The position numbers and the translations under genes are program-made. Under the pieces are notes generated by a model, which had not been told where the DNA came from, did no database searches, and saw only the letters and a program-made list of their open reading frames with translations. Below are positions 36,815-45,422 of a stretch of DNA of 64,000 nucleotides, piece by piece; position 1 is the first letter of the stretch, and each line of letters begins with the position of its first letter. The DNA is taken from contig NZ_JAKMCP010000003.1 of assembly GCF_022662105.1 (NCBI RefSeq), positions 741,211 through 805,210 on the forward strand, given 5' to 3'. The DNA comes from Aestuariivivens sediminis. Its GTDB lineage: Bacteria; Bacteroidota; Bacteroidia; Flavobacteriales; Flavobacteriaceae.

Positions 36815-38506
36815 ATGGATATGAAAAAAGTAATAACGTTCAAAACTCTGCTGATACTGGGGTTGTCTTTAGCAGCGATTAGCTGTAAAAAGTCTACGAG
36901 TTCCAAGAACACTTCCAGAGCTACAGGATGGCAAATCAATGATCGTGAAGGTGGATTTCAATACAATACACGCTTTGAAGAGCAAGAAACAGCGCCGGGA
37001 TTAGTCTTTATTGAAGGGGGTACCTTTACCATGGGACGTGTACAGGACGATGTCATGCATGATTGGAACAACACCCCAAATCAACAACACGTGCAATCCT
37101 TTTATATGGATGAAACCGAGGTTACTAATGTGATGTACCTGGAGTATCTGGATTGGATAAAACGCGTTTACCCTCCAACTGATGAAAACTTTCGAGCCAT
37201 TTATCATGGTGCTTTACCAGACACCTTGGTATGGAGAAATCGATTAGGTTTTAATGAAATTATGACCGAAAACTACTTACGCCATCCAGGTTATGCAGAA
37301 TATCCGGTTGTGGGTGTTAGTTGGATCCAGGCCGTGGAGTTCGCCAACTGGAGATCGGATCGTGTAGGTGAAATGGCTTTACAAAAAGCCGGATATACTA
37401 AACGAGGGTCTCACCTTACAGATGTTTCGGCCGATGCGACCTTTAACATTGACACCTATATCAATGCCCCAACAATGACTTATGGCGGCAATGAAGAAGT
37501 GATTAATCCAGAAAGTGGAAGAAACAGAAATGCCCAATTGGATGCCGACGGTAATCCCGTAAATATTTTTGCTAAAAGAGAATCCGGTATCATTCCTTTA
37601 AAATATAGACTTCCAACTGAAGCAGAATGGGAATATGCTGCTCTTGGATTAAGTGAAATTAGAAGCTATAACGTCTATAGAGGGCGTAAAAAATATCCAT
37701 GGGACGGACAATATACGCGTGCCGGAAAACGCAGAATACGAGGCGACCAATTAGCTAACTTTAAACAAGGAAAAGGAGATTATGGTGGAATTGCAGGTTG
37801 GTCTGATGATGGTGCCGATATTACCAATGAAGTGAAATCTTATGATCCTAATGATTATGGCCTTTATGACATGGCCGGTAACGTGGCGGAATGGGTTGCT
37901 GATGTTTACCGACCTATTGTAGATGATGAATTCAACGATTTTAATTATTTCAGAGGAAACGTTTATACCAAAAATGCCATTGATGAAGAAGGTATGGTAA
38001 AAGTTGTAACCCCGGAAGACATCGTTTATGATACCCTTTCAACCGGTAAACTTGTCGCGAGAAACTTACCTGGCGAAATTTTACAAGTTCCCGTGGACCA
38101 AGAAGAAACGTATTTAAGAACTAACTTTGATAAGAGTAACGAAATTAATTTTAGAGATGGAGACAAACGATCTTCACGTTACTTTGAAAGCTTCAATGAA
38201 TTTGAAGAAGAAGGTAGTGCCGAATCCGCTACGCGACAAATGTACAATTCACCAAAGCATCGTATAGAGCGTGATTCTTTAGGAAATTTAATTAGAGAAT
38301 ACGATAAAAGCAATACCAGAACATCTTTAATTAATGATCATGTTAGGGTCTATAAAGGTGGCTCTTGGAAAGATAGAGAATACTGGTTAGATCCGGCACA
38401 AAGACGCTACTACCCGGAAGATATGGCAACGGACTATATTGGTTTTAGATGTGCTATGTCCAGAGTCGGCTCCAAAACGAAAAGAAAAAACAAAACGAAA
38501 AATTAA
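36815..38506 (+). CDS. gldJ: Gliding motility lipoprotein GldJ
   Basis: A 563-residue lipoprotein with lipid cysteine 24 (AAISC). Its formylglycine-generating-enzyme/sulfatase-modifying-factor fold runs from about residue 45 (GLVFIEGGTFTMGR, YMDETEVTNVMYLEYL, YRLPTEAEWEYAA, GLYDMAGNVAEW, GGSWKDREYWLDPAQRRYY). GldJ is needed for gliding and for T9SS assembly together with GldK. A second ATG two codons in is an equally good start. It diverges from porU and is closed by a terminator. Confidence 0.95.
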   Translation: MDMKKVITFKTLLILGLSLAAISCKKSTSSKNTSRATGWQINDREGGFQYNTRFEEQETAPGLVFIEGGTFTMGRVQDDVMHDWNNTPNQQHVQSFYMDETEVTNVMYLEYLDWIKRVYPPTDENFRAIYHGALPDTLVWRNRLGFNEIMTENYLRHPGYAEYPVVGVSWIQAVEFANWRSDRVGEMALQKAGYTKRGSHLTDVSADATFNIDTYINAPTMTYGGNEEVINPESGRNRNAQLDADGNPVNIFAKRESGIIPLKYRLPTEAEWEYAALGLSEIRSYNVYRGRKKYPWDGQYTRAGKRRIRGDQLANFKQGKGDYGGIAGWSDDGADITNEVKSYDPNDYGLYDMAGNVAEWVADVYRPIVDDEFNDFNYFRGNVYTKNAIDEEGMVKVVTPEDIVYDTLSTGKLVARNLPGEILQVPVDQEETYLRTNFDKSNEINFRDGDKRSSRYFESFNEFEEEGSAESATRQMYNSPKHRIERDSLGNLIREYDKSNTRTSLINDHVRVYKGGSWKDREYWLDPAQRRYYPEDMATDYIGFRCAMSRVGSKTKRKNKTKN

Positions 38507-38523
38507 TTTGATTTCAAATACTT

Positions 38524-38551
38524 AAAAGTCCTAGCTCCGGTTAGGACTTTT
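38524..38551 (+). terminator. Rho-independent terminator after gldJ
   Basis: A 10-bp stem AAAAGTCCTA / TAGGACTTTT with an 8-base loop, then TTTG, 18 bases after the gldJ stop. Confidence 0.8.
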
Positions 38552-38591
38552 TTGTTACATTTAGTTTCAATTTTAATCAGAAATTCATCCA

Positions 38592-39872
38592 TTGAAAATA
38601 GCTCAACTTCATTCCCTATTTCTTCAGAGTCGTTCGGCCTGTACAGATACCCGCAAAATTGTTGAAAGAGATATGTTTTTTGCCCTAAAAGGAGAACATT
38701 TCAATGGAAATGAATATGCAAAAAAAGCCTTTGAACTGGGTGCCAAATATGCGATCATAGATGACCCACAATATGCATTAAACGAAAAAACAATAATTGT
38801 TAAAGACGTTCTTGAAACTTTGCAAGAACTAGCTTCTTTTCACAGGCAATATCTAAAAACACCAATTATAGCCTTAACCGGCAGTAATGGAAAAACAACA
38901 ACTAAAGAACTCATTAATGCCGTATTATCTAAAAAGTATACCACAACTGCAACTTCGGGTAACTTAAATAATCATATTGGTGTTCCATTAACCTTACTTT
39001 CCATGGCAATGGATACAGACATAGGTATCGTTGAAATGGGTGCCAATCACCAAGGAGAAATAGCGTTTTTATGCAGTATTTGTCAACCGGATTTTGGATA
39101 TATTACTAATTTTGGCAAGGCTCACCTGGAGGGTTTTGGAGGTGTTGAAGGTGTTATTAAGGGGAAAAGTGAACTCTATGAATATTTAATAGCCAATGGA
39201 AAAACCATTTTTGTTAATGCCAATGATCCCATTCAAATTGATAAAACCAAAAATGGTAGCATTGTCACCTTTGGATCCTCTAACCAAAAGGTGAACATCG
39301 AATTTACCAGTGCCAATCCCTTTGTTAAACTAAGGTATAACGCCTTGGAAATTAGCAGTCAAATGATTGGTGGATACAATTTCACTAATATTGCAGCAGC
39401 CATTGCTATTGGGCATTATTTCAAGGTCGAGGACCAAAAGATAAAATTAGCTATTGAACAATATGTTCCGAATAACAACCGTTCACAAATTATTAAAAAA
39501 GGAAGCAGTCGTATTATTTTAGATGCCTATAATGCCAACCCCACCAGTATGCGTGAAGCCTTATTGAATTTAGAAAAACAATCAGGTAAAAAAATAGCCA
39601 TTCTTGGTGACATGCTTGAACTTGGGGATTATGCAGAAATGGAGCATCAAATGATTGCGGATTTAGCGACTTCTTTACATTTAGACCGGATCATTTTAAT
39701 TGGCGAAAATTTTAGCAAAACCATCCTTTCGAATCAAAACATAACCAGCTACCTTTCCTTTGAAGAATTTTTGAATCAATTTCATCCCTCATCAATTGGA
39801 CAATCCACCCTCTTAATCAAAGGGTCTAGGGGTATGGCTTTAGAGCGGGTTTTAAACCTTTTCCAAAATTAA
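38592..39872 (+). CDS. murF: UDP-N-acetylmuramoyl-tripeptide--D-alanyl-D-alanine ligase
   Basis: A 426-residue Mur ligase. The ATP loop LTGSNGKTTTKE is near 95-106, and NHIGVPLTLL, EMGANHQGEI and DAYNANPTSM are MurF-specific. It adds D-Ala-D-Ala to the UDP-MurNAc-tripeptide in the cytoplasm. The start is a TTG at 38592 (MKIAQLHSLFLQS); I see no in-frame ATG near the expected N-terminus. The gldJ-murF order is conserved in Flavobacteriaceae. Confidence 0.95.
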   Translation: MKIAQLHSLFLQSRSACTDTRKIVERDMFFALKGEHFNGNEYAKKAFELGAKYAIIDDPQYALNEKTIIVKDVLETLQELASFHRQYLKTPIIALTGSNGKTTTKELINAVLSKKYTTTATSGNLNNHIGVPLTLLSMAMDTDIGIVEMGANHQGEIAFLCSICQPDFGYITNFGKAHLEGFGGVEGVIKGKSELYEYLIANGKTIFVNANDPIQIDKTKNGSIVTFGSSNQKVNIEFTSANPFVKLRYNALEISSQMIGGYNFTNIAAAIAIGHYFKVEDQKIKLAIEQYVPNNNRSQIIKKGSSRIILDAYNANPTSMREALLNLEKQSGKKIAILGDMLELGDYAEMEHQMIADLATSLHLDRIILIGENFSKTILSNQNITSYLSFEEFLNQFHPSSIGQSTLLIKGSRGMALERVLNLFQN

Positions 39873-40274
39873 TGTCCAATCGAACCGGGGCCATCATGGT
39901 GCTACTTTTATCTATTGAAGTGGTATTTATATGCCAATGGGATTTACTCCAATCTACCATTTCACTTTACCAATGCGTTTCATAAAACCTATCGGATTCC
40001 TCCATTATTATATATTTTTTCTATAATGGTTGACATAAACCTGAGTTCATAATTACCGTTTTCGAATTCCATTCCAATAAAAGTCCTGCACTAAAAGATC
40101 CATTTCTATTAATGATCTGCACGAATGTGTCATGGGGATAAATAAAAAGTGCCTGTGCATTTAAAATCCACAGACACTTAAAATAATTCTCCCTAAGTAC
40201 TAATTAATAGCAGGCTCAAGATCCAACTTTTAGACATACCCTACAATACTCAAATTGAGTAATTTTCCGCAGAT
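39873..40274. other. Gene-poor stretch after murF
   Basis: About 400 bases without a believable ORF. Apart from the terminator at 40147-40179 for the facing luxR-type gene, nothing is recognisable. Confidence 0.5.
40147..40179 (-). terminator. Terminator after the PAS-LuxR gene
   Basis: Stem AAGTGCCTGTG / CACAGACACTT (one mismatch, 11-base loop). On the minus strand it is followed by a T-rich TTTTATTTAT. Confidence 0.6.
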
Positions 40275-41045
40275 TTAAATCCAATGGGCATTCATTTTCA
40301 ATAAGCCTATGAGTTCCCCGGTTGACGAAATATTAAGTTTTTTAAGAATATTTCTTCGATGCGTATCAACGGTGTTAGGACTAATATTCAATTTATCCGC
40401 AATGTCCTTACTGCTATAATTTAACACTAATAACCTAACAATATCTCGTTCTCTATTGCTAATACCATCCATGAGTAACTTCTGGGAAAAATTACTGTAA
40501 TACTTCGTTTCATATTCATTTTTAGCATTTAAAAATTTAGCGGAAGCTGATACGGGTAAGGTTATTTTGGAATGCAATACCGTATAATGAGCCAACCCAA
40601 TTATGGGTTTCATATTATTATCAAAATCCAAAGGCGTTGTATTTTGTATTATATTAACATATTCGTCCTTACTATTCATAAATCTGTAGTTCCAGGTATA
40701 GTTCATTCTGTTTCTATCCGATATTGGAATCTCCGAGAGGGTAAACCCCATAAGATCATTAAGTGCCTTTAACCATTTATCGATATCATCCGGATGAATT
40801 CGGCTCCAAAAATAGCGCATTCCTTTTGAGTGCAATTTCTTGGCGTCAATACCTAAACATGCTTTTGCATTTTTACTCACATATTGAAAAGTTAAATCTT
40901 GTGTATTGGTAATACAAAAAAAAGTTGATGAGTAAGGCAGAAAATAGTCCAATTCTATTATTTTGTTGATATGCTCATCTAACGAAGGACTTCCAAAAGA
41001 TTCAAAAATGGCTTCATATCTGCTTTTGATATCTGTAATTTGCAT
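40275..41045 (-). CDS. PAS-domain LuxR-family transcriptional regulator
   Basis: A 256-residue cytoplasmic regulator. Residues about 30-160 form a PAS domain (FFCITNTQDLTFQYVSKNAKACLG, YFWSRIHPDDIDKWLKAL). Residues about 190-250 form a LuxR/GerE helix-turn-helix (ISNRERDIVRLLVLNYSSKDIADKL, then SPNTVDTHRRNILKKLNI). No receiver domain or histidine kinase is nearby, so it may sense a small ligand or redox state directly. The target is unknown. It is isolated in a gene-poor stretch. Confidence 0.88.
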   Translation of the reverse strand: MQITDIKSRYEAIFESFGSPSLDEHINKIIELDYFLPYSSTFFCITNTQDLTFQYVSKNAKACLGIDAKKLHSKGMRYFWSRIHPDDIDKWLKALNDLMGFTLSEIPISDRNRMNYTWNYRFMNSKDEYVNIIQNTTPLDFDNNMKPIIGLAHYTVLHSKITLPVSASAKFLNAKNEYETKYYSNFSQKLLMDGISNRERDIVRLLVLNYSSKDIADKLNISPNTVDTHRRNILKKLNISSTGELIGLLKMNAHWI

Positions 41046-41255
41046 AGGTCGAGTTATATTGAGGTAAAGAGTGTAATTTGTTTATATTATGACGAAAGAA
41101 AAATAAGAATTCTATAAGTCATAAAAAAAAAAGTCAGCCTTAACTACAGTTTTACAATGTTAAACGGCTAATGGTACGGTATAATTAAAGGAAAAGGTAC
41201 CTATTCACAATGCACGATGGAATGTCGCAAACAGAGGTACTCTGGAAGATCCATC

Positions 41256-41582
41256 TCACTTATTTTCCGGTAATTGATTTTTAAGTTCCTGAAGCAACCT
41301 CTCCATTTTAACAATGATCTGTTCATTATTCATAACCGTCTTATACTCTTCGGAAAACTCATTAACGGCCCTTTCGGTCCATTGATCATCATCCCTTAGC
41401 AACCAATTAAGGTCAACCTCCGGAAATTCCTGAATGATCTTCTTCAAAAAATCTATGGATATTTTTTTGCCGTTAACATATTGGGACAATTGGGAATAAT
41501 TCATATCAAACTTCACCGCCAAATCTCCCAACCTGTTGTATTTACTTTTAATTAATTGCTTCAATTTTTCTTCAAATACCAT
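41256..41582 (-). CDS. Small helix-turn-helix repressor-like protein
   Basis: A 108-residue protein with an N-terminal HTH of the XRE/phage-repressor kind (RLGDLAVKFDMNYSQLSQYVNGKK) and the NWLLRDD element typical of that family, followed by a charged C-terminal helix (EQIIVKMERLLQELKNQL) probably for dimerisation. It diverges from another small protein gene at 41709 across a 126-base gap containing a short palindrome, an arrangement typical of a repressor controlling its neighbour. Confidence 0.75.
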   Translation of the reverse strand: MVFEEKLKQLIKSKYNRLGDLAVKFDMNYSQLSQYVNGKKISIDFLKKIIQEFPEVDLNWLLRDDDQWTERAVNEFSEEYKTVMNNEQIIVKMERLLQELKNQLPENK

Positions 41583-41598
41583 ATTTCAACACTATTTT

Positions 41599-41614
41599 TA
41601 TACTTATAGGTATA
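41599..41614. promoter_or_regulatory. Candidate operator palindrome
   Basis: TATAC-6-GTATA lies 17 bases upstream of the repressor-like gene, in the gap shared with the divergent gene. It could be the autoregulatory site, but it is short and AT-rich. Confidence 0.25.
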
Positions 41615-41642
41615 TTATTTTGATATTATTTAATTATTTATA

Positions 41643-41650
41643 TATATTTG
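41643..41650 (+). promoter_or_regulatory. -7 promoter box for the small gene at 41709
   Basis: TATATTTG matches TAnnTTTG, 58 bases before the ATG at 41709. The surroundings are very AT-rich, so chance is possible. Confidence 0.35.
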
Positions 41651-41708
41651 TATGTAAATTCATCAAACTGTGTAAGCATAATCAAATCTATACAAATCTA
41701 AACAAGTT

Positions 41709-41981
41709 ATGACAAATTTAAATAAATTATATAAATTTTATGATGTCCAAGATCCTCAGGAAAGAAAAGCCTTAAAAGATTTACTCACAAACCACCTCCC
41801 AAAAGAATACACTGCCATAGTAATAGGTAAGCTAAGAGCAAATCACATCGAGGTCGATTCGCAATCCGTAAGAAATACCAAATGCGGTATCTCAAAAAAT
41901 CTGATCATTTTTAATTCTATTATAGAAACTGCTACCGAATACAAGGAGTTATCCCAGAAACTAAAGGATAATTTAAAATAA
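41709..41981 (+). CDS. Small putative DNA-binding protein
   Basis: A 90-residue protein. The central HLPKEYTAIVIGKLRANHIEV and SVRNTKCGISKNLIIFNSIIE resemble, at pattern level, small Bacteroidota proteins with an LP-Y-I helix-turn-helix followed by SVRN/K-G and a long helix ending in EYKEL. I cannot name a family. The divergent repressor-like gene suggests the two form a small regulatory module. No membrane segment or signal peptide. Confidence 0.55.
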   Translation: MTNLNKLYKFYDVQDPQERKALKDLLTNHLPKEYTAIVIGKLRANHIEVDSQSVRNTKCGISKNLIIFNSIIETATEYKELSQKLKDNLK

Positions 41982-42016
41982 GCTAAGCATTTTATAACCC
42001 CAATTATCATATCAAC

Positions 42017-42166
42017 ATGGAAATCAACAACCCTATATCAATTAAAAATAAATCCAAAACAATTGCAGATTACCAAAAGAGAATTGAAGATGGAATTAAA
42101 GCTATTTTTCAAACGCCCACGCTTTTTGTTCATCAATCCTATGAATATGGTAGTCCCTATGGATAG
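42017..42166 (+). CDS. Possible 49-residue protein
   Basis: From an ATG at 42017 a short frame runs 49 codons to a TAG, starting MEINNPISIKNKSK and ending SYEYGSPYG. It follows the small DNA-binding-type gene by 35 bases and has a plausible amphipathic centre, but I recognise no family. The remaining bases to 42458 contain no other convincing gene and may hold decayed coding sequence. Confidence 0.3.
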   Translation: MEINNPISIKNKSKTIADYQKRIEDGIKAIFQTPTLFVHQSYEYGSPYG

Positions 42167-42458
42167 ATAATCATAATCCATTTACCTATGGTGAAGCAGC
42201 AAATTATTCAACTCGCAAAGTTATGTCGCGATATCCCCTTGAACATTTGTTTAAAAGCAACAGGAGAAATCATACTGGAGTTTTGGTTAATGCCTTATAG
42301 CCCTAATCGTTTTCGTTCAAATATTTGTTTTTCACTACCTCATTTGAGTTGAATTAGCACGGGGTTCAAAACCAATTAGCCTTCTTGCGTGAGGCCTAAA
42401 CCTAACAAAACGAGTACTTAAAATTACAAACCATCAATTAACTAAATAATAAACTATT

Positions 42459-43727
42459 ATGAAACACTTTAAAAACATGAAATGGTTAACAAGCCTACTG
42501 ATCCTGACATTGGCGCTGAATTCATGCCATGATGATGAACACATTTTTAACAATCTTCAACAAGAAGTTCCATTTATGGTACAAGAAACATTGGCTCTAG
42601 CAATAGCGGAAAATATGTCTATTGGCTCCAATTCAATAACCTTGCTTGCAAAAGGAACTTCTTCAAAAGTAAAATCTCAGATCAAGGAACTATTACCTGT
42701 TAAGGATGAAAATAATAATATCGTATTTTATATCATCAATTACGACAGTGATGGCTTTTTAATTTTATCAGCTGATAGCCGGATTGCTCCCATTTTAGCA
42801 TATTCAAATAGCAATGAATTTAGAACGGATGCCGACACTTATCCGTCAGGACTTGTTGGATGGCTTTCTCAAGTCAAAGAAAAGGTCAAAGCGGTAAGAC
42901 AGAATAATGAGAAACAATCGAAGGCCGTGCAAATGGCCTGGAACAAGCTAATGGAAGAGAACGAAACTGATGTCACTCTTCTAAAGACCGAAGACCCATT
43001 AGATCCCATTAACACTTGTGAGGACGAATTTGAACAAGTTGACCCTTTATTAACAACGACTTGGAACCAAACTTGTAGCTATAATGATTACATGCCCATT
43101 TTAGATTGCACAGCCGGATGTTACTACAACCAAAGAGCCTATGCTGGATGTGTCCCTATTGCCATTGCCCAAGTTATGAAGTTTTATAATCATCCCATTA
43201 GTTATAATTGGTCAGATATGGCCAACAGTTTTGGAACAACGACGACTGCAGCATTTATTAAAGACATACACGATGCGATAACCGTTAACTTTCAGGGTGT
43301 TGAGGTATCTGCCATCAATTACGATTGCGATGGAACCGGTGTTAGTACAGACTATGATACGGCCAGTATTTTTACAGACCATTTTGGTTATTCCTCCGCT
43401 ATTAGAAGTAATTATGACCATGAAACCGTAAAACAACAGTTGCGATGGAATAGACCCGTAATTCTCAGTGGCGGAAAAGATGAGGGGTGGTGGATATTCC
43501 ATAATTATGCGCATGGCCATATGTGGGTCTGTGATGGTTTTAGAAGAAACAAAATTTGTATGTTTGATGATTACGGTAATTTAATAGGATCCATCGGCTA
43601 TTTGTATTTTCATATGAATTGGGGTTGGGGAGGTAATGAAAATGGATGGTATGCTTTTAACAATTTCAACCCGGGAGACAGTTCTTATAATTATGAGGTA
43701 AAAATGATATATAATATAAATCCTTAA
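42459..43727 (+). CDS. C10 (streptopain/SpeB-like) cysteine protease lipoprotein
   Basis: A 422-residue secreted protease. The N-terminus has a lipoprotein signal (TLALNSC). A prodomain of about 30-200 follows (SDGFLILSADSRIAPILAYS is typical of C10 propeptides). In the catalytic domain Cys231 sits in AYAGCVPIAIAQVM and His354 in AHGHMWVCDGF, then NWGWGGNENGWY, as in SpeB and Bacteroides fragilis Bfp proteases. It should mature by prodomain cleavage at the cell surface. A small lipoprotein gene starts 13 bases downstream; in other C10 loci such neighbours can be inhibitors. Confidence 0.9.
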   Translation: MKHFKNMKWLTSLLILTLALNSCHDDEHIFNNLQQEVPFMVQETLALAIAENMSIGSNSITLLAKGTSSKVKSQIKELLPVKDENNNIVFYIINYDSDGFLILSADSRIAPILAYSNSNEFRTDADTYPSGLVGWLSQVKEKVKAVRQNNEKQSKAVQMAWNKLMEENETDVTLLKTEDPLDPINTCEDEFEQVDPLLTTTWNQTCSYNDYMPILDCTAGCYYNQRAYAGCVPIAIAQVMKFYNHPISYNWSDMANSFGTTTTAAFIKDIHDAITVNFQGVEVSAINYDCDGTGVSTDYDTASIFTDHFGYSSAIRSNYDHETVKQQLRWNRPVILSGGKDEGWWIFHNYAHGHMWVCDGFRRNKICMFDDYGNLIGSIGYLYFHMNWGWGGNENGWYAFNNFNPGDSSYNYEVKMIYNINP

Positions 43728-43740
43728 AAAATGATGTTTT

Positions 43741-44211
43741 ATGAAAACTTTAATATCCATTATAGCTCTAATAGCACTTTTTAATTGCAGTTCAGATGAG
43801 GGTGGGCAATTTAGTCTTGATGTGAGTTTTGAATTTGGCATAAAGGATAGTGAAGGCAATGATTTGCTCAATCCTGAAAACCCTAATGCGTTTAAGGAAT
43901 CCGAAATAAAATTATTTTATGTAATTAATGGCAATACCGAAGAAGTTTATGATGGAAATTTGGATTATCCAAGACACTTTTTAATCTATCAGTATTACGA
44001 CCAATACAGGATAAGAGTCTTTTTGAACCATTCCGAAACTGAAAATATTCCAGTGACATACATACAATGGAACGAAATGGATACGGATACCATTAAAAAC
44101 GAAATGAACAGATCGGATACCTTCGTTAAAATTCAAAAAGTTTGGCTAAATAACAATTTAATTTGGGACACCGTTAACAAATCCGAACCCTATTTTGAAC
44201 TCTTAAAATGA
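43741..44211 (+). CDS. Small lipoprotein coupled to the C10 protease
   Basis: A 156-residue protein with a lipoprotein signal (MKTLISIIALIALFNC, lipid cysteine 16) and a beta-rich mature part (FSLDVSFEFGIKDSEGNDLL, IKLFYVINGNTEEVYDG, FVKIQKVWLNNNLIWDT). No family recognised. It starts 13 bases after the C10 protease stop, so the two are co-transcribed. A protease inhibitor or partner is plausible because C10 enzymes in Streptococcus and Bacteroides have adjacent inhibitors, but there is no sequence proof. Confidence 0.65.
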   Translation: MKTLISIIALIALFNCSSDEGGQFSLDVSFEFGIKDSEGNDLLNPENPNAFKESEIKLFYVINGNTEEVYDGNLDYPRHFLIYQYYDQYRIRVFLNHSETENIPVTYIQWNEMDTDTIKNEMNRSDTFVKIQKVWLNNNLIWDTVNKSEPYFELLK

Positions 44212-44883
44212 AGCAGATAACAAGCTCATATATGTAGTGCTATGACTCAGCCTAAACCAATGCAATTTATTAATGATGACTAATTATGAGCTAATCAGTT
44301 ATAAATAATAATTTATTTAATAACGCTTTCACAAAGCGTGATCTGTCTCATGAAATCTATTTTAAAAAAAATATTTATGGCATCACGATATTTGAATAGT
44401 CCAATAAGATTCAAGAAAATGTTTAAATCCGTTTCACTTTTTTAGATGAAATTACAAGAATTGTGGATCTAGATGTAATTATTTTTAAAATTCTTAAACT
44501 CATAAAAATGAAGTAATAAGGTTATCGATAGGTTACATGTAATGATCCAAGAGTACATTTTAATAATTAAACGATATAATATCAATATCGAAGTGTTGTA
44601 GTGATGTCCTTTTTTTGCCATAACTAAACTTACCTTTCTCTCAAAAGTTTTAGTTATGGCAATCCTTTATTCTACTCTCAATATAAAAGAAGTTAAATCA
44701 TTAAAATAAATTGAGTATTGAACAAACGAATTACTAACCACATAAGTTCAAATTTATGTAAATTCTAAACACCATTCCAAGGGATATCTCGAACACTGGG
44801 TCTAATAATGAAAAGTATTTTATTTAGCTTAAAGGAATTTGAATAGTCCCTTGAGGACATCTACCCAACCCCTCCTAAACTAG
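44212..44883. other. 670-base gene-free region
   Basis: No ORF of believable length or composition between the small lipoprotein gene and tRNA-Val. It contains one perfect 14-bp inverted repeat (44615-44662, listed separately). AT-rich and probably decayed sequence. Confidence 0.5.
44615..44662. repeat. 14-bp perfect inverted repeat with 20-base loop
   Basis: TTGCCATAACTAAA (44615-44628) pairs perfectly with TTTAGTTATGGCAA (44649-44662). Neither strand has a T-run directly after it, so it does not look like a simple terminator. It may be a mobile-element scar or a regulatory hairpin. Confidence 0.55.
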
Positions 44884-44958
44884 TGAAGTGTATTGGATTC
44901 GAACCAATGACCCCCACCCTGTCAAGGTGATGCTCTAAACCAACTGAGCTAACACTCC
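44884..44958 (-). tRNA. tRNA-Val (anticodon GAC)
   Basis: A 75-base minus-strand cloverleaf. The acceptor arm GGAGTGT / ACACTTC pairs with one G-T; the D arm is TAGCTCAGTTGGTTTAGAGC; the anticodon stem TCACC / GGTGG encloses the loop TTGACAG with anticodon GAC; the T loop is GGTTCGAATCC. The discriminator is A and CCA is not encoded. Confidence 0.93.
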
Positions 44959-45284
44959 ATTATAAATTCTACGGCTCAAAACTGAGTAAAACCCCAATTA
45001 TAGCGTAAATCTATAAAAAAAAATAATGCCTTAAAAATAAAAAACAACGACACCAATGGCACCGAGATGTTCCAGATTTAATGATTCCTGAGACATTCCT
45101 ACCCTTATGCCCTTTACAAATAAGGAGGCTCCGTAATAAGCCTTTTTACAGCGCTTATACACTCCACATCATTTGTTACCCCGAATTAACACCTAACCCG
45201 TTAACCTCAATACCAGATGTAAACCTATGTACCATAAATAAAAAAAGCCACTCACATCGTCAATGAATAGCCTTCCTAAAAACG
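44959..45284. other. Spacer between the two tRNA-Val genes
   Basis: About 325 bases with no supported gene. A 61-codon plus-strand frame (45081-45266) has no recognisable features and looks like chance. Confidence 0.45.
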
Positions 45285-45359
45285 TGGGCGCGAAGGGATT
45301 CGAACCCCTGACCCCTTGGGTGTAAACCAAGTGCTCTGAACCAACTGAGCTACGCGCCC
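45285..45359 (-). tRNA. tRNA-Val (anticodon TAC)
   Basis: A 75-base minus-strand cloverleaf with acceptor GGGCGCG / CGCGCCC, D arm TAGCTCAGTTGGTTCAGAGC, anticodon stem CTTGG / CCAAG with loop TTTACAC (anticodon TAC), and T loop GGTTCGAATCC. CCA is not encoded. Confidence 0.94.
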
Positions 45360-45422
45360 CTTGTAATCGGACTGCAAATATAAAGCAGTTTTTCTATTGG
45401 CAAAACTTTTTTTTGTAAAAAT

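Noticed and set aside
44884..44958. tRNA-Asp (GTC)
   Set aside because: The plus strand shows GTC, but the gene is on the minus strand; the 7-base loop TTGACAG gives anticodon GAC, which is valine.
45081..45266. 61-residue frame between the tRNA genes
   Set aside because: No family, signal or coupling; composition looks random.
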